A stretch of DNA of 64,000 nt from an uncultured Collinsella sp. (GTDB lineage Bacteria > Actinomycetota > Coriobacteriia > Coriobacteriales > Coriobacteriaceae). Shown here in pieces: positions 1 through 8,936 of the stretch. The stretch's first letter is position 1. Every line of letters begins with the position of its first letter. A program made the translations under genes and the position numbers. The DNA is taken from assembly GCA_900538305.1 (NCBI GenBank), contig UPXY01000005.1, positions 1 through 64,000 of the forward strand, read 5' to 3'. Below the pieces are notes generated by a model that saw only the letters and a list, made by a program, of their open reading frames with translations, ran no database searches and was not told the origin of the DNA.

Positions 1-35
1 GCCGCGTTCGAACTGCGTATGCTGCTTACGTGCGG

Positions 36-266
36 TTACGCGATCTTGCAGACGTTGATCGCCTGCGTCTCACCGGGCTTCTTGCCCGGACCCATCTCGA
101 ACTCAACGCGGTCGCCCTCGTCGAGGGACTTGTAGCCATCCATCTGAATGGCGCTGAAATGCACGAACACGTCGGATTTCGAGCCGTTCTCGAGCACCTC
201 GTCGGGCGTGATGAAGCCATAACCCTTCTCACGGAAGAACGACTTCTTGATCGTACCGGTTGCCAT
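36..266 (-). CDS. Cold-shock domain protein (CspA family)
   Basis: A 76-residue single-domain nucleic-acid-binding protein of cold-shock size, expected to bind single-stranded RNA or DNA in the cytoplasm and relieve mRNA structure. An RNP1-like motif KGYGFI lies at residues 14-19 and an RNP2-like motif VFVHF at 33-37. The loop between them (DEVLENGSKS) is longer than in classical CspA, and the usual KWFN start is replaced by KKSFF. The start is supported by an AGGAAGG ribosome binding site about 6 bases upstream. The gene is transcribed away from the peptidase gene. The roughly 300-base non-coding stretch upstream could hold the long 5' leader typical of this family, but no cold-box is recognisable. 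Confidence 0.93.
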   Translation of the reverse strand: MATGTIKKSFFREKGYGFITPDEVLENGSKSDVFVHFSAIQMDGYKSLDEGDRVEFEMGPGKKPGETQAINVCKIA

Positions 267-591
267 GCTGTACCTTCCTCATCTACGCTCCTGGGGAGCG
301 GGTAATGTGCCCGCAACGCGAGCACGGAGTCATGACGCAGCCCGGCGGCACCGAGTGCGTCAAAGGTGTCCGCGGGCGCGGCCACCGGTGAAAGATGATA
401 CCCCGGAGCGGCTCCCGCAACACCGGGAAATGTGTAAGCAATCAAACGAGTGCGCGTGGGTCTCGTTGGCAAGCCAACGCGTCGCGGACCCCACGCGTGT
501 TTGTCCGCGCAGAGCGCTACACTACTAGCTAGATACCACATCGCGCCAACGCGGTCTCACCGTGTTCCAAGCGCCTGGCTAAGGAGGGCAT
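267..591. other. Divergent intergenic region with an imperfect cruciform
   Basis: About 325 bases between divergent genes, expected to carry both promoters. A nested dyad is visible. The inner arms CGTTGGC (464-470) and GCCAACG (473-479) are perfect with a 2-base loop. The outer arms CGCGTGGG (453-460) and CCCACGCG (490-497) are also complementary. No coding frame here looks genuine. The peptidase ribosome binding site AAGGAGG (581-587) closes the region. Confidence 0.5.
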
Positions 592-2256
592 ATGGCCTGT
601 ACCACCATCCTGATCGGCAAGAAGGCAACATACGACGGCTCCACGATTGTCGCGCGCAACGAAGACTCCCCGAACGGCCAGTTCGAGCCCAAGCGCCTCG
701 TCGTGGTGAAGCCGGAAGACCAGCCCCGCACGTATACCTCGACGGAATCGCATCTGAGCATCGAGCTGCCCGATAACCCCATGCGCTACACTGCGGTTCC
801 CGATGCCATCCCCGGGCATGGTCCTTGGGCTGCGGCGGGCTTCAACGAGCTTAACGTTAGCATGAGCGCGACCGAGACCATCACTTCGAACCCACGCGTG
901 CTCGGAGCCGATCCGCTCGTGAAGTACCAGCCCGCGCAGGGCGTCGAGGGCGAGGCTGGCTACATCCCCGCCCGTCCCGGCGGCATCGGCGAGGAAGATA
1001 TGGTTACGCTCGTGCTGCCCTACATCACGAGCGCGCGTGATGGTGTGAAACGCCTCGGCGAGCTTCTGGAGCGCTATGGCACGTACGAGATGAACGGCAT
1101 CGCCTTCTCCGATGTCGACGAGATCTGGTGGCTCGAGACCGTGGGCGGGCACCATTGGATTGCGAAACGCGTGCCGGACGACGCCTATGTGACCATGCCG
1201 AACCAGCTTGGTATCGATTATTTCGACCTTGCGGATGCGGAAGGCGACGCGGTGGAGCACATGGCGAGCGCGGACCTTCGCTCGTGGATGCGCGAGCACC
1301 ATCTCGATCTCACGCTCATCCGCCCCGAGGTCATCGACGATATCTACGAGGATCTGTACTACGAATATGCGGAAGACGACTTGGACGATGCCGATGCTTT
1401 CGAGGATTCCGAGGGTGCGGCGGACGACGAGCCCGATTTCCTGGATGTGCTGGACGACGTTCGCGAGCGCGTGCTCGCAGGCGATATCTTCAACCCGCGT
1501 GAGGCATTCGGCAGCCATAGCGATTCCGACCATGTGTACAACACGCCGCGTGCCTGGTACATGCAGCGTTGCCTGAACCCGCGCGATTGCTGGGACGGCC
1601 CCGCCGCCGAGCTCACCCCAGAGTCCGACGACATCCCGTGGTCGCGCGTTCCCGAGCGGAAGCTCACCATCGAGGACGTGAAGGACGTGCTCTCGTCGCA
1701 CTACCAGGGAACCCCGTTCGACCCATACGGCTACAAGGGCACGCCTGCTTCCCGCAGCCTCTACCGTCCCATCGGCATCAACCGCAACGGCCAGCTCGCG
1801 GTGCTGCAGCTGCGCCCCTATGCCGATGAGGCGTGGCGCGCGGTGCAGTGGATGGCGTTCGGCTCGAATCCCTTCAACGCGCTCGTGCCCTTCTATGCGA
1901 ATGTGAACGAGCTGCCGGAGTACCTGGGCAACACGACCGCTCGCGTGACGAGCGAGAGTTTCTATTGGGCGAACCGCCTCATCGCCGCCCTCGCCGACGC
2001 GCGCTTCCATGAGAACTCGGCTGCGATCGAGGGCTACCAGGAGAAGATGGCGGCTGCCGGCCACGCGATGCTACACCGCACCGACGCCGAGGTGGCAGAG
2101 CTTGCGTCCGAAAAGGTGCCCGAGCATCTCGCTGCCGCGAACGGCCAGCTCGCCGACGAGCTCAAGCGTGCGACCGAGGAGCTTCTGGGCAAGGTGCTCT
2201 ACACCACGAGCTGCGCGATGAAAAACGGCTTCGCGATGTCGGACAACGAGCGCTAA
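592..2256 (+). CDS. C69-family dipeptidase (PepD-like)
   Basis: A 554-residue Ntn-hydrolase-type dipeptidase that should release amino acids from dipeptides. It begins M-A-C-T-T, and in peptidase family C69 the N-terminal cysteine (here Cys3) becomes the nucleophile after processing. The family pattern continues with GSTIVARNED around residues 16-26. Length is slightly above the 470-540 usual for the family. The excess is a very acidic insertion at about residues 258-290, rich in Asp and Glu, absent from the classical lactobacillus enzyme as I know it. No signal peptide is visible, so it is probably cytoplasmic. The start is fixed by an AAGGAGG site 4 bases upstream. It stands alone: the next gene begins after a 120-base gap. 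Confidence 0.9.
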   Translation: MACTTILIGKKATYDGSTIVARNEDSPNGQFEPKRLVVVKPEDQPRTYTSTESHLSIELPDNPMRYTAVPDAIPGHGPWAAAGFNELNVSMSATETITSNPRVLGADPLVKYQPAQGVEGEAGYIPARPGGIGEEDMVTLVLPYITSARDGVKRLGELLERYGTYEMNGIAFSDVDEIWWLETVGGHHWIAKRVPDDAYVTMPNQLGIDYFDLADAEGDAVEHMASADLRSWMREHHLDLTLIRPEVIDDIYEDLYYEYAEDDLDDADAFEDSEGAADDEPDFLDVLDDVRERVLAGDIFNPREAFGSHSDSDHVYNTPRAWYMQRCLNPRDCWDGPAAELTPESDDIPWSRVPERKLTIEDVKDVLSSHYQGTPFDPYGYKGTPASRSLYRPIGINRNGQLAVLQLRPYADEAWRAVQWMAFGSNPFNALVPFYANVNELPEYLGNTTARVTSESFYWANRLIAALADARFHENSAAIEGYQEKMAAAGHAMLHRTDAEVAELASEKVPEHLAAANGQLADELKRATEELLGKVLYTTSCAMKNGFAMSDNER

Positions 2257-2379
2257 TTGGATACAATCCAGACAGGCTGCTTTGCATCATTTTTGAGGGC
2301 GGTACGTTCGGGGTACAAGAGGGACAACGATGGTGGCGCCGGCGGACAGACCCGGCGGCGTGCGAACCAGGGAGGCAGC

Positions 2380-2817
2380 ATGGCCACATCATTCGAAGAG
2401 CTCATGAACAACATGGTGAACGCTAGCCTGGGCGTTGCCGCGGTTGCGGCCGATAAGGGCAAGGAGCTGCTCGACGACCTTACGGCGCGCGGTGCCCAGG
2501 TCCGCGCCGACGCCGCGGAGAGCGATTTCGGCCGTTCCATGGCAGATGCGTTCGAACGCGCGGGCGGAACGTTCCACGACGTCACCGAGCGCGTGAGCGC
2601 GCAGGGCGCAAACGTTGCCGAGCGCATTTTGGACGAGCTCATCCTGGCGCGCGTGCGCCCGCTTTCCTCAACCGAGCGCGCTGCGTTCATCGCGCATGTC
2701 GAAGAGCTTGTGGCGAATGCGCCAGACGCTGCGACGGAGGTGCCCGTCGAGGAGGTCGAACCCGCTGAGGACGAAGAGCCCGAGCCTGCCGCCGAGGACG
2801 GCGCGGCGAACGCCTAG
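2380..2817 (+). CDS. Phasin-like small acidic helical protein
   Basis: A 145-residue protein with no signal peptide or membrane segment. Residues 1-105 are predicted helical (ATSFEELMNNMVN, then alternating charged and small residues), followed by an acidic Glu/Pro/Ala tail (EEVEPAEDEEPEPAAEDG). This resembles the phasin/PhaF-like proteins often found beside ABC1/UbiB kinases, but no residue signature proves it. The start at 2380 is chosen because GGGAGG lies just upstream. The longer in-frame extension to 2257 has no ribosome binding site and an unlikely Arg/Gly-rich sequence. The gene ends 15 bases before the kinase gene, so the two are probably cotranscribed. Confidence 0.7.
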   Translation: MATSFEELMNNMVNASLGVAAVAADKGKELLDDLTARGAQVRADAAESDFGRSMADAFERAGGTFHDVTERVSAQGANVAERILDELILARVRPLSSTERAAFIAHVEELVANAPDAATEVPVEEVEPAEDEEPEPAAEDGAANA

Positions 2818-2832
2818 CGCTCAACAGCGATC

Positions 2833-4605
2833 ATGGATTTCGACGATAGGAACACAAAGAGCGCTGAGCCGCTCGTGACGGTTGCCGATGAGACGGCAGC
2901 GGATGCTCCGGAGCCCGTGCCCTCGCGCACGAGCTTCAAGCGCGAGCGTGCGGTCGACGAGGTGCCCGAAGAGCCCCAGGTGATGGCCGATACCGAGAAG
3001 TACCAGCTTACCGTTACCGGGCGTCGGCGGCGTATCGCCGAGATCTTCCATATCGCCCGGAAATACGAGATCTGGCACGACCTCACGCCCGTGCGGCTGC
3101 GCCGTATGCTCGAGGAGCTCGGCCCCATGTTCGTGAAGATGGGGCAGATCCTCGCCAACCGCTCCGAGATTCTGCCCCAGCGTTACTGTGACGAGCTGCG
3201 CCGCCTGCGCACAGAGGTTGACCCGGTGCCGTATGCGGTGGTGCTCGATTGCTTGGAGGCGGAATACGGGCACGAGCTCGGAGAGATCTTCGACGCCGTC
3301 GATCCCAATCCCTTGGGATCGGCGTCGCTCGCGCAGGTGCATCGGGCGCGCCTCGTGACGGGCGAAGATGTCGCCGTGAAGGTGCAGCGTCCCGGTGCCC
3401 AGCAGGTTATGGCGCAAGACATCGACATCATGCGCTCGCTCGCGCGCCACGTCACGCGCTTCATCAAGACCGAGCAGATCATCGATTTGCGTGAAGTGGT
3501 GGAGGAGCTCTGGCGGTCGTTCCGCGAGGAGACGAACTTCCTCACCGAGGCGCGGAACCTCAACGAGTTCTATGCGTTCCACAAGGATGCGCCGAACATC
3601 TCGTGCCCACAGTCGTATCTCGACTACTGCACCGAGCACATCGTGGTCATGGATTATATCGACGGCATCTCGATCGCCGATCCCAAGGAGCTCGAGCGCG
3701 CGGGCTACCGTCTGAACGAGGTGGGGTCGCAGATCGTGGACGACTACGCCACGCAGGTGCTCGACGACGGCTTCTTCCATGCAGACCCGCATGCTGGCAA
3801 CATCATCTTGAAGGATGGCGTCGTCTATTTTATCGACCTTGGCATGATCGGACGCATGTCCAAGCACGATCGCGGCATCGTGAAGGAGATCATCTTCGCT
3901 GTCGCGGATAACGATGTACCGGCACTCAAAAATGCATTCATGCGTTTCGCCGTCTCCCGCGGTGATACCGCGGCAATCGACCATACGGCGTTTCTCACCG
4001 ACCTTGACTACATCGTGCAGGATTTCGGCGGCGCTAACCTGAAAGACCTCGATATTGGACGCTTCCTCACCACGCTCATCAACCTGGCGCGCAAGAACTC
4101 TATCGAGCTGCCGAGCGTGGTGACGCTCTTCGCACGCGGCATGGTGACGCTCGAGGGCTTGCTCACCGAGTACATGCCCGATGTGAACATGATCGAGATC
4201 ATCCAGGCGCATATCGCGCGCGAGAAGAGCGCATATACGCGGATGCGAGAGGCGGCCGAAGAGCTCGGTGCGGGCTCGATGCGCGCCGTGAAGGGCACGC
4301 TGCAGGCCGCCGAATACCTCGGCCTTGCATCGCGTATGCTCACGCGCGGCCAACTCAAGGTAAACACCGAGCTCATGGGCTCCGACGAGGTGCTGCGCCG
4401 GCTGGGCGGCATCGTGGACCGTATGTCTATGGCGATCGTCATCGCCGGCCTATTCATCGGCTCATCGGTGGTGTATTACGCGAAGATCAAACCGGTGATC
4501 TTCGGTATCCCGATCATCGGATTTTTGGGCTACTTTTCCGCGCTCGTACTCGCGCTCATGCTCGGCCGCGAGATCTGGCGCAACTCACACGGCAAGCGCC
4601 GTTAG
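2833..4605 (+). CDS. ABC1/UbiB (AarF) family atypical kinase
   Basis: A 590-residue protein of the ADCK/UbiB atypical kinase family. Members bind ATP and support isoprenoid-quinone or lipid biology. The family marker KxGQ is seen as VKMGQ near residue 103, the A-rich loop as ASLAQVH near 164, and the invariant lysine in VAVKVQRPG. The catalytic and metal-binding motifs are HADPHAGN near residue 315 and DLGM near 335. Two C-terminal hydrophobic segments (about 535-555 and 562-585) end in a basic tail, as in membrane-anchored UbiB proteins. The first 50 residues are a charged, probably disordered extension. It follows the phasin-like gene, a pairing that hints at a shared membrane or inclusion-related role (inference). 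Confidence 0.92.
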   Translation: MDFDDRNTKSAEPLVTVADETAADAPEPVPSRTSFKRERAVDEVPEEPQVMADTEKYQLTVTGRRRRIAEIFHIARKYEIWHDLTPVRLRRMLEELGPMFVKMGQILANRSEILPQRYCDELRRLRTEVDPVPYAVVLDCLEAEYGHELGEIFDAVDPNPLGSASLAQVHRARLVTGEDVAVKVQRPGAQQVMAQDIDIMRSLARHVTRFIKTEQIIDLREVVEELWRSFREETNFLTEARNLNEFYAFHKDAPNISCPQSYLDYCTEHIVVMDYIDGISIADPKELERAGYRLNEVGSQIVDDYATQVLDDGFFHADPHAGNIILKDGVVYFIDLGMIGRMSKHDRGIVKEIIFAVADNDVPALKNAFMRFAVSRGDTAAIDHTAFLTDLDYIVQDFGGANLKDLDIGRFLTTLINLARKNSIELPSVVTLFARGMVTLEGLLTEYMPDVNMIEIIQAHIAREKSAYTRMREAAEELGAGSMRAVKGTLQAAEYLGLASRMLTRGQLKVNTELMGSDEVLRRLGGIVDRMSMAIVIAGLFIGSSVVYYAKIKPVIFGIPIIGFLGYFSALVLALMLGREIWRNSHGKRR

Positions 4606-4709
4606 CCCTGGCATTGGGTATGGGCTTTGGGTGGTTCCGCACTGCCAAATGGGCTGTCCCTTTTGGCGCCTTTTGGCATCCAGTTTGGCAGACTTTCACG
4701 GTGTCAACT

Positions 4710-4754
4710 TTTTCCGACGCTTTTCGCGTTCGATACGGGAAAAGTGTCGGAAAT
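4710..4754. repeat. Intergenic dyad, AAAGTGTC family
   Basis: The arms at 4710-4725 and 4739-4754 are complementary at 15 of 16 positions, with a 13-base loop. The right arm reads GAAAAGTGTCGGAAAT. The core AAAGTGTCnGAA recurs at 44337-44407 and 61266-61412, so this is one copy of a dispersed family. It lies between the 3' ends of two convergent genes and may act as a bidirectional terminator. Confidence 0.7.
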
Positions 4755-4772
4755 AGTCAATGTAGTGAGAGA

Positions 4773-4818
4773 CTGGCACCTTGCATGCAGACAGCAGAAG
4801 CTGGCACCTTGCGTGCAG
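4773..4818. repeat. 18-bp direct repeat
   Basis: CTGGCACCTTGCATGCAG (4773-4790) is repeated at 4801-4818 with one A-to-G change. The pair is separated by 10 bases and lies just downstream of the histidine phosphatase stop. No function is evident. Confidence 0.6.
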
Positions 4819-4863
4819 GTAGCACACGGCGTGTCGGTGGCGGCACGCAGGCTCGCGGGCGTG

Positions 4864-5457
4864 CTATTGCTGGTTGAAGATTTCCGTGTTCGCGAACGTG
4901 CCCGTCGCGGGGTCGTATTCGAATACAAGCACACAGCAGTTGCCGAGTGCGACGTCTTGGTCGCAGCGAGCATGTTCCGCCCAGACGGTTTTGAAGAGCC
5001 GGCTGATGGAGCCGTGGCTCACGGCGAGCACGTTTCCTTCGCAGCTGTTCATGAGGTCTTGCATGGTGCGGACGATACGGTAGCGCGCCGCCGCCTGCGA
5101 CTCTCCGCCATAGCGCACGGTGGCATCGCCTGGATTCCACGGGCTTGCCGGTAGCTGCTCAACAGGTTTGCCGTCGAAGCGTCCGTAGTCGCGCTCCATG
5201 AGGCCCGGGACCTCGAGGCGGGGGAGCAAGGCGAGCGCGAGGACCTCTTCACGAACGAGGTCGAGCGTCTGTTGCGCACGGCCGAGTGGCGAGGTGCAGG
5301 TGACCTCAACGTCTCGAGCGTGTTCGCGCAGCCATGCGGCGGTGCGGCGCGCCTGCGCGATGCCTTCGCTCGTGAGCGGGGAATCGCAGCGCCCTTGGAG
5401 GATGTGCTGTACGTTGTATTCAGTCTGGCCGTGCCGCATGAGGTAGAGGGTCTGCAT
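4864..5457 (-). CDS. Histidine phosphatase family protein (phosphoglycerate mutase-like)
   Basis: A 197-residue branch-1 histidine phosphatase. The phosphohistidine motif is LMRHGQTEYN near the N terminus (His at about residue 9). The second conserved histidine lies in AVSHGSI, and the acidic proton donor is in PGLMERDYG. Substrates of this family range from phosphosugars to nucleotides and cannot be told from sequence. The start at 5457 is chosen because it is preceded by AGAAAGG and begins directly with the catalytic strand. The longer frame to 5574 would run into the next gene and adds non-family sequence. The GNAT gene lies 64 bases upstream on the same strand. Confidence 0.9.
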   Translation of the reverse strand: MQTLYLMRHGQTEYNVQHILQGRCDSPLTSEGIAQARRTAAWLREHARDVEVTCTSPLGRAQQTLDLVREEVLALALLPRLEVPGLMERDYGRFDGKPVEQLPASPWNPGDATVRYGGESQAAARYRIVRTMQDLMNSCEGNVLAVSHGSISRLFKTVWAEHARCDQDVALGNCCVLVFEYDPATGTFANTEIFNQQ

Positions 5458-5521
5458 GGCTGCCTTTCTTCGCGGTTCATTGGGTGTTAAATGGCACGTT
5501 CTGTACCTGGTAGCGAAAGCA

Positions 5522-6070
5522 TCAATTGGCGAGGAGCTTCTCGTAGGCAACGCGTTCAGGTTCCGGTTCGTCACGTTCGAGCATGACGATGCCGCATTCG
5601 GTGTAACCGAGGCGTTCGAGCAGGTGTCGCATGGGCGTGTTGCCGGGGTGCGTGTCGGCGCGGAGGCTTTCGAATCCCCGTTCGCGTGCGATGCGTTCCG
5701 CTTCGGCGAAAAGCGCGCTCATCACGCCCTTGCGCGCCGCGTCGCGGCTCACGGCCGTGCGATGGAGCGTGCCGTAGCGGGGCGCGCTGCTGGTAGAGCT
5801 CGTGAGCCAGGTACCGTCGATGCGGTCATACATCGGCTCCCCGTCGAAGAGAAGCGCGATTGTGCCCAGCGCTGTGCCGGTCTCATCTTCGGCAAGGTAG
5901 CACGCGTCCTTTTCGACATCGTGGGCGACTTCGGCGCGGCTGGGGTAGCCGTCCGACTGCCACTGCGCGATGCCGAGCTTCGCGATCGATGCCTTGCCGT
6001 CGCGAAGCACTTGTTCAACAGCGGGGATGTCGGTCTCGGTGGCAAGGTGTATGGTCAAGGTGCCGCTCAT
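5522..6070 (-). CDS. GNAT-family N-acetyltransferase
   Basis: A 182-residue acyltransferase of the GNAT fold. It shows an N-terminal strand-helix (IHLATETDIPAVEQVL), a central strand run ending LHRTAVSRDAARKGV where acetyl-CoA pyrophosphate binds, and the closing helix-strand RGFESLRADTHPGNTPMRHLLERLGY typical of motif B. The usual Q/RxxGxG/A loop is modified to RKGVMS. The substrate is unknown. It lies downstream of and on the same strand as the methionyl-tRNA synthetase, with a 65-base gap. Confidence 0.88.
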   Translation of the reverse strand: MSGTLTIHLATETDIPAVEQVLRDGKASIAKLGIAQWQSDGYPSRAEVAHDVEKDACYLAEDETGTALGTIALLFDGEPMYDRIDGTWLTSSTSSAPRYGTLHRTAVSRDAARKGVMSALFAEAERIARERGFESLRADTHPGNTPMRHLLERLGYTECGIVMLERDEPEPERVAYEKLLAN

Positions 6071-6135
6071 GGGACCCTTTCTAGATTATGGATGTTGTTG
6101 GCGGGGAAGAGCGATGCGGCGCGGGCCGGCTTCCG

Positions 6136-8199
6136 TTAGTAGGCGAAGAAGTCGAAGCGTGGCGGCAGTACCTTCACGCGATGGCTACCGGGCTCTTCGC
6201 CAAGGGCGCGCACGAACTCGTCGGTCGTTTCGAGTACGTGGTCCCAGCTGAAGAACACCTCCGGCGCGATGTTGAAGTACTCGCAGATGAGCTCGCAGCC
6301 ACGTGGCACCACGCCGTGCATGAGCACGGTCGCCACGCGCAGCTCCGCGAACGCGTCCACGAGCGCTTGCTTCATGAGGTCATCGCCGCGAGCGGGGTCT
6401 TCGGCACCTGCCGCCTTCGCAGCCTTGCTCGCGTCGCTCCAGCGCTTGTTCGCGGCGCGCAGGAATGCGTCGCACACGCCGAGTGCGCGGTGGAACTCGA
6501 AGCGGTGCATGGCGTCCTCGAAGCCAAGCACGGCCTGCTCGATCGCATCCGCCGCAGCAGCACTCGCGGTACCAGCCGGGATGCAGCCCGTGCGCACGTG
6601 GCTCTCGTCGCCTTCGCGCTCGGCCACACCATAGAAGCACGAGCGGGCAAGGCGGTTGAACACACCGGTCAGGAGGGTGCCCTCCTTGAGCACGGGGTCG
6701 ATCACGCGCTTATCGTCGCGCGCCAGAAGCGCCGTGCCATCCTGGTTCTTTCCCGTCTCGCGCAGGTCGTAGGCCTTGGGCGAGAAGCTCACCGGCTTCT
6801 CGGAAAGTCCGAGCGACAGGAAGTGCGCGCGCAGCTGCTCGGCGTCGTAGTGCTCCAGGAGCTCGCTTGCGGGCGGGGGCGGCGTCTTGCTCGAAGAGCT
6901 CGCCTTCTTGCCCATGTAGAGCACGTGGTAGTTTGCCACGAGCGTCGACTGCTGCATGTTGCAACCAAGGGCGGCCCACAGCGCCGTCTGCGCGATGCCG
7001 TAGAAGTAGATGTTGTCCTGGCCGATGAACTGGTAGGCGTGCGCATCCTCGCTGCACCACCAGTCGTGCCAATCAAGGCTCGCGTAGCGCTCACCCTTGC
7101 CTGCGCGCTCGGCTTCGGCAAGCGCGGTGCGCGTGAAGCTGATGGGCGCCCACAGGCTTTCCGGCCACACCCAGCAGGTGAGACCATGGCAGCCGCAGGA
7201 ATCGTCCACGGGAACGCCCCATTCGATGTTTCCGGTGATGCGGAACGGCACGAGCGCCTTGCCCGAGCGGAAGCGCACGCCGCCCTTGGCAAGCACCGCG
7301 TGCGCCTCGTCGCGCTCCTGCCAGCTGGGGAACACCACGGTAAACGAGCTCTTGTTGCCCTCGGGCTCTTCAACCGTGTGTGCGGGAAGTTCGGCCTCGA
7401 TGGCGTCGAAGGCTTCGCGGAACTTGTTCTGGATGTAGAGGACGGGCGGCAGCAACCACTCCTCCATGGTCTTCGTGACCACGGACCGCGTGATGCCGTC
7501 GTGCTCGAGCTTATCGACATGTTGTTTAAGGTAGTCAAGGTACGCTGGCAGGTCGAAGTAGAGGTTCTCGACCGGACGGAGCTCCGGCGCGGTGTTGCTC
7601 AGCTGCGAGATGGGCGCGATGAGCTCCTCGGGTTCGAATTGATGTCCCAGGTCGCATTCGTCTGCGTAGGCCTTCTCGGACTTGCAGCCCTGGATGGGGC
7701 AGCGGCCGATCACCTGGCGGCCGTTGAGGAACTGCCCGGCCTGCGTGTCATAGAACTGCAGCGTGGAGCGCTTGTTGAGCACCCCGGCGTCCATCAGGCG
7801 GTGAAGAATCTCGTCCGTCACCTGCTCGTGCACGTGCGCGGCGGGTTCGAGCGCGCTGCCGGCGTACAAGTCGCACGCGATATCGTAAGCCTCGAGTGTC
7901 TTTTCCTGGCGGTCGTGGTTCTCCTGCACGTACGCGCCGATCGGCTTATCGTAACCCGTTTCGCAGAGCTTGCGGTAGCTCTCCATGATGGGTGAGCCGT
8001 AGCAGTCCGTGCCAGAGACGAAGAGCACGTTTTCGGCACCGAGGCGGTCGCGGAGGAACCGCGCGAAGAAGTCGGCGGGAATGAACACGCCGCCCACGTG
8101 GCCGAAATGCAGGTTCTTGTTGCCGTACGGCATGCCCGCCGTGACGATGGCGCGGCGAGGCCAGCTGGGGCGCGTATCGCGTGAAAGCTTGGATGCCAT
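6136..8199 (-). CDS. metG: Class I methionyl-tRNA synthetase with divergent KMSKS loop
   Basis: A 687-residue class I aminoacyl-tRNA synthetase of the MetG type. The HIGH signature is HFGH (residues 31-34), following VTAGMPYGNKNL. A zinc-knuckle-like insertion CPIQGCKSEKAYADECD lies near 166-182. The Rossmann-fold second half carries GQDNIYFYGIAQTALW. The KMSKS loop, expected after LYMGKKAS, reads KASSSSK followed by four prolines (about residues 428-440), so the canonical Met, Lys and Ser pattern is lost. The C-terminal anticodon-binding helical bundle is present but no beta-barrel tRNA-binding domain follows. This could be the sole MetRS of the cell or a diverged paralogue; the window does not say. 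Confidence 0.85.
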   Translation of the reverse strand: MASKLSRDTRPSWPRRAIVTAGMPYGNKNLHFGHVGGVFIPADFFARFLRDRLGAENVLFVSGTDCYGSPIMESYRKLCETGYDKPIGAYVQENHDRQEKTLEAYDIACDLYAGSALEPAAHVHEQVTDEILHRLMDAGVLNKRSTLQFYDTQAGQFLNGRQVIGRCPIQGCKSEKAYADECDLGHQFEPEELIAPISQLSNTAPELRPVENLYFDLPAYLDYLKQHVDKLEHDGITRSVVTKTMEEWLLPPVLYIQNKFREAFDAIEAELPAHTVEEPEGNKSSFTVVFPSWQERDEAHAVLAKGGVRFRSGKALVPFRITGNIEWGVPVDDSCGCHGLTCWVWPESLWAPISFTRTALAEAERAGKGERYASLDWHDWWCSEDAHAYQFIGQDNIYFYGIAQTALWAALGCNMQQSTLVANYHVLYMGKKASSSSKTPPPPASELLEHYDAEQLRAHFLSLGLSEKPVSFSPKAYDLRETGKNQDGTALLARDDKRVIDPVLKEGTLLTGVFNRLARSCFYGVAEREGDESHVRTGCIPAGTASAAAADAIEQAVLGFEDAMHRFEFHRALGVCDAFLRAANKRWSDASKAAKAAGAEDPARGDDLMKQALVDAFAELRVATVLMHGVVPRGCELICEYFNIAPEVFFSWDHVLETTDEFVRALGEEPGSHRVKVLPPRFDFFAY

Positions 8200-8288
8200 G
8201 GGGACTCCTTGCTCGGTCGTTTCGACGAGGGACGTTCGATCAGCCCTTCATTATGGCACAGAGCCCGGGGTGCGTGTATGCTGGGTAC

Positions 8289-8936
8289 ATGATTAAGCGA
8301 AGCGACATACACACCTTCGAGGACGAGTCATTCCTCAAGCGTACGGCGCGGCTTTCCGCTGTGGCGTTCGTCGCGGGGCTGGGGGCGGGAGCCGCGGCGG
8401 TCTTCGCGCTTATCGGTTCCGGAGCCGTGTCGCTTGACCCCGAGATCGCCGCTCTATTCACCGCAGAGAACGCTGGAGCCGTGTTTCAAAACTATGTCGC
8501 GTGGTTTGCCATGGCGGCTATCGCGACGGCTGCATCGCTCATCGTCCACGAACTCATACACGGTGTGTTTTTCAAACTCTTTGCGCCACGCGGCGCGCGG
8601 GTCACGTTCGGAGCGAATTGGAAACGCGGTATGCTCTACGCCTGCGCGGACGGCGTTGTTTACACGCGTCGCCAGTACCTCGTGATCGCGCTCGCACCCA
8701 CGCTTGCGGTCACGGTTTTGCTCGTGCTCGCCGGCGTCGCGTTCGGACGGCCGATCGCCGGGGTCTTCGCTGCCGTGCTGCACCTCACGGGTTGCGCGGG
8801 CGATTGGGTGTATGCCGAAGAGATTCATCGTGACCCTGTCATCGCGTATTGCATGGATACGGATTGGGGCGTGTGCTTCTTTGCCAAGGACGGGTTGGAT
8901 GGGGACGCGTCTGCTAGGGAGGGCGATGCCGAATGA
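8289..8936 (+). CDS. DUF3267 putative membrane zinc metalloprotease
   Basis: A 215-residue membrane protein with about four hydrophobic segments. The second contains an HExxH motif (VHELIH, His87-Glu88-x-x-His91), the zinc-binding signature of DUF3267/YprA-like proteins related to site-2-type proteases. A GD pair near residue 176 (AGDWVYAEEI) may supply a third ligand. The start at 8289 removes an implausible 36-residue extension and lies 89 bases from the divergent metG start. The stop overlaps the queH start by 4 bases (ATGA), indicating translational coupling. The substrate is unknown. Confidence 0.8.
   Translation: MIKRSDIHTFEDESFLKRTARLSAVAFVAGLGAGAAAVFALIGSGAVSLDPEIAALFTAENAGAVFQNYVAWFAMAAIATAASLIVHELIHGVFFKLFAPRGARVTFGANWKRGMLYACADGVVYTRRQYLVIALAPTLAVTVLLVLAGVAFGRPIAGVFAAVLHLTGCAGDWVYAEEIHRDPVIAYCMDTDWGVCFFAKDGLDGDASAREGDAE

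Noticed and set aside
529..2064. 511-codon open frame opposite the C69 peptidase
   Set aside because: Antisense shadow of a strongly supported gene; high GC in third positions removes stops on the opposite strand. No ribosome binding site or motif.
2821..4353. Long minus-strand frame opposite the UbiB-type kinase
   Set aside because: His/Arg/Glu-rich composition typical of antisense frames; the plus strand carries all kinase motifs.
6088..7995. 635-codon plus-strand frame opposite metG
   Set aside because: Opposite strand encodes HIGH-class synthetase motifs; this frame has none.
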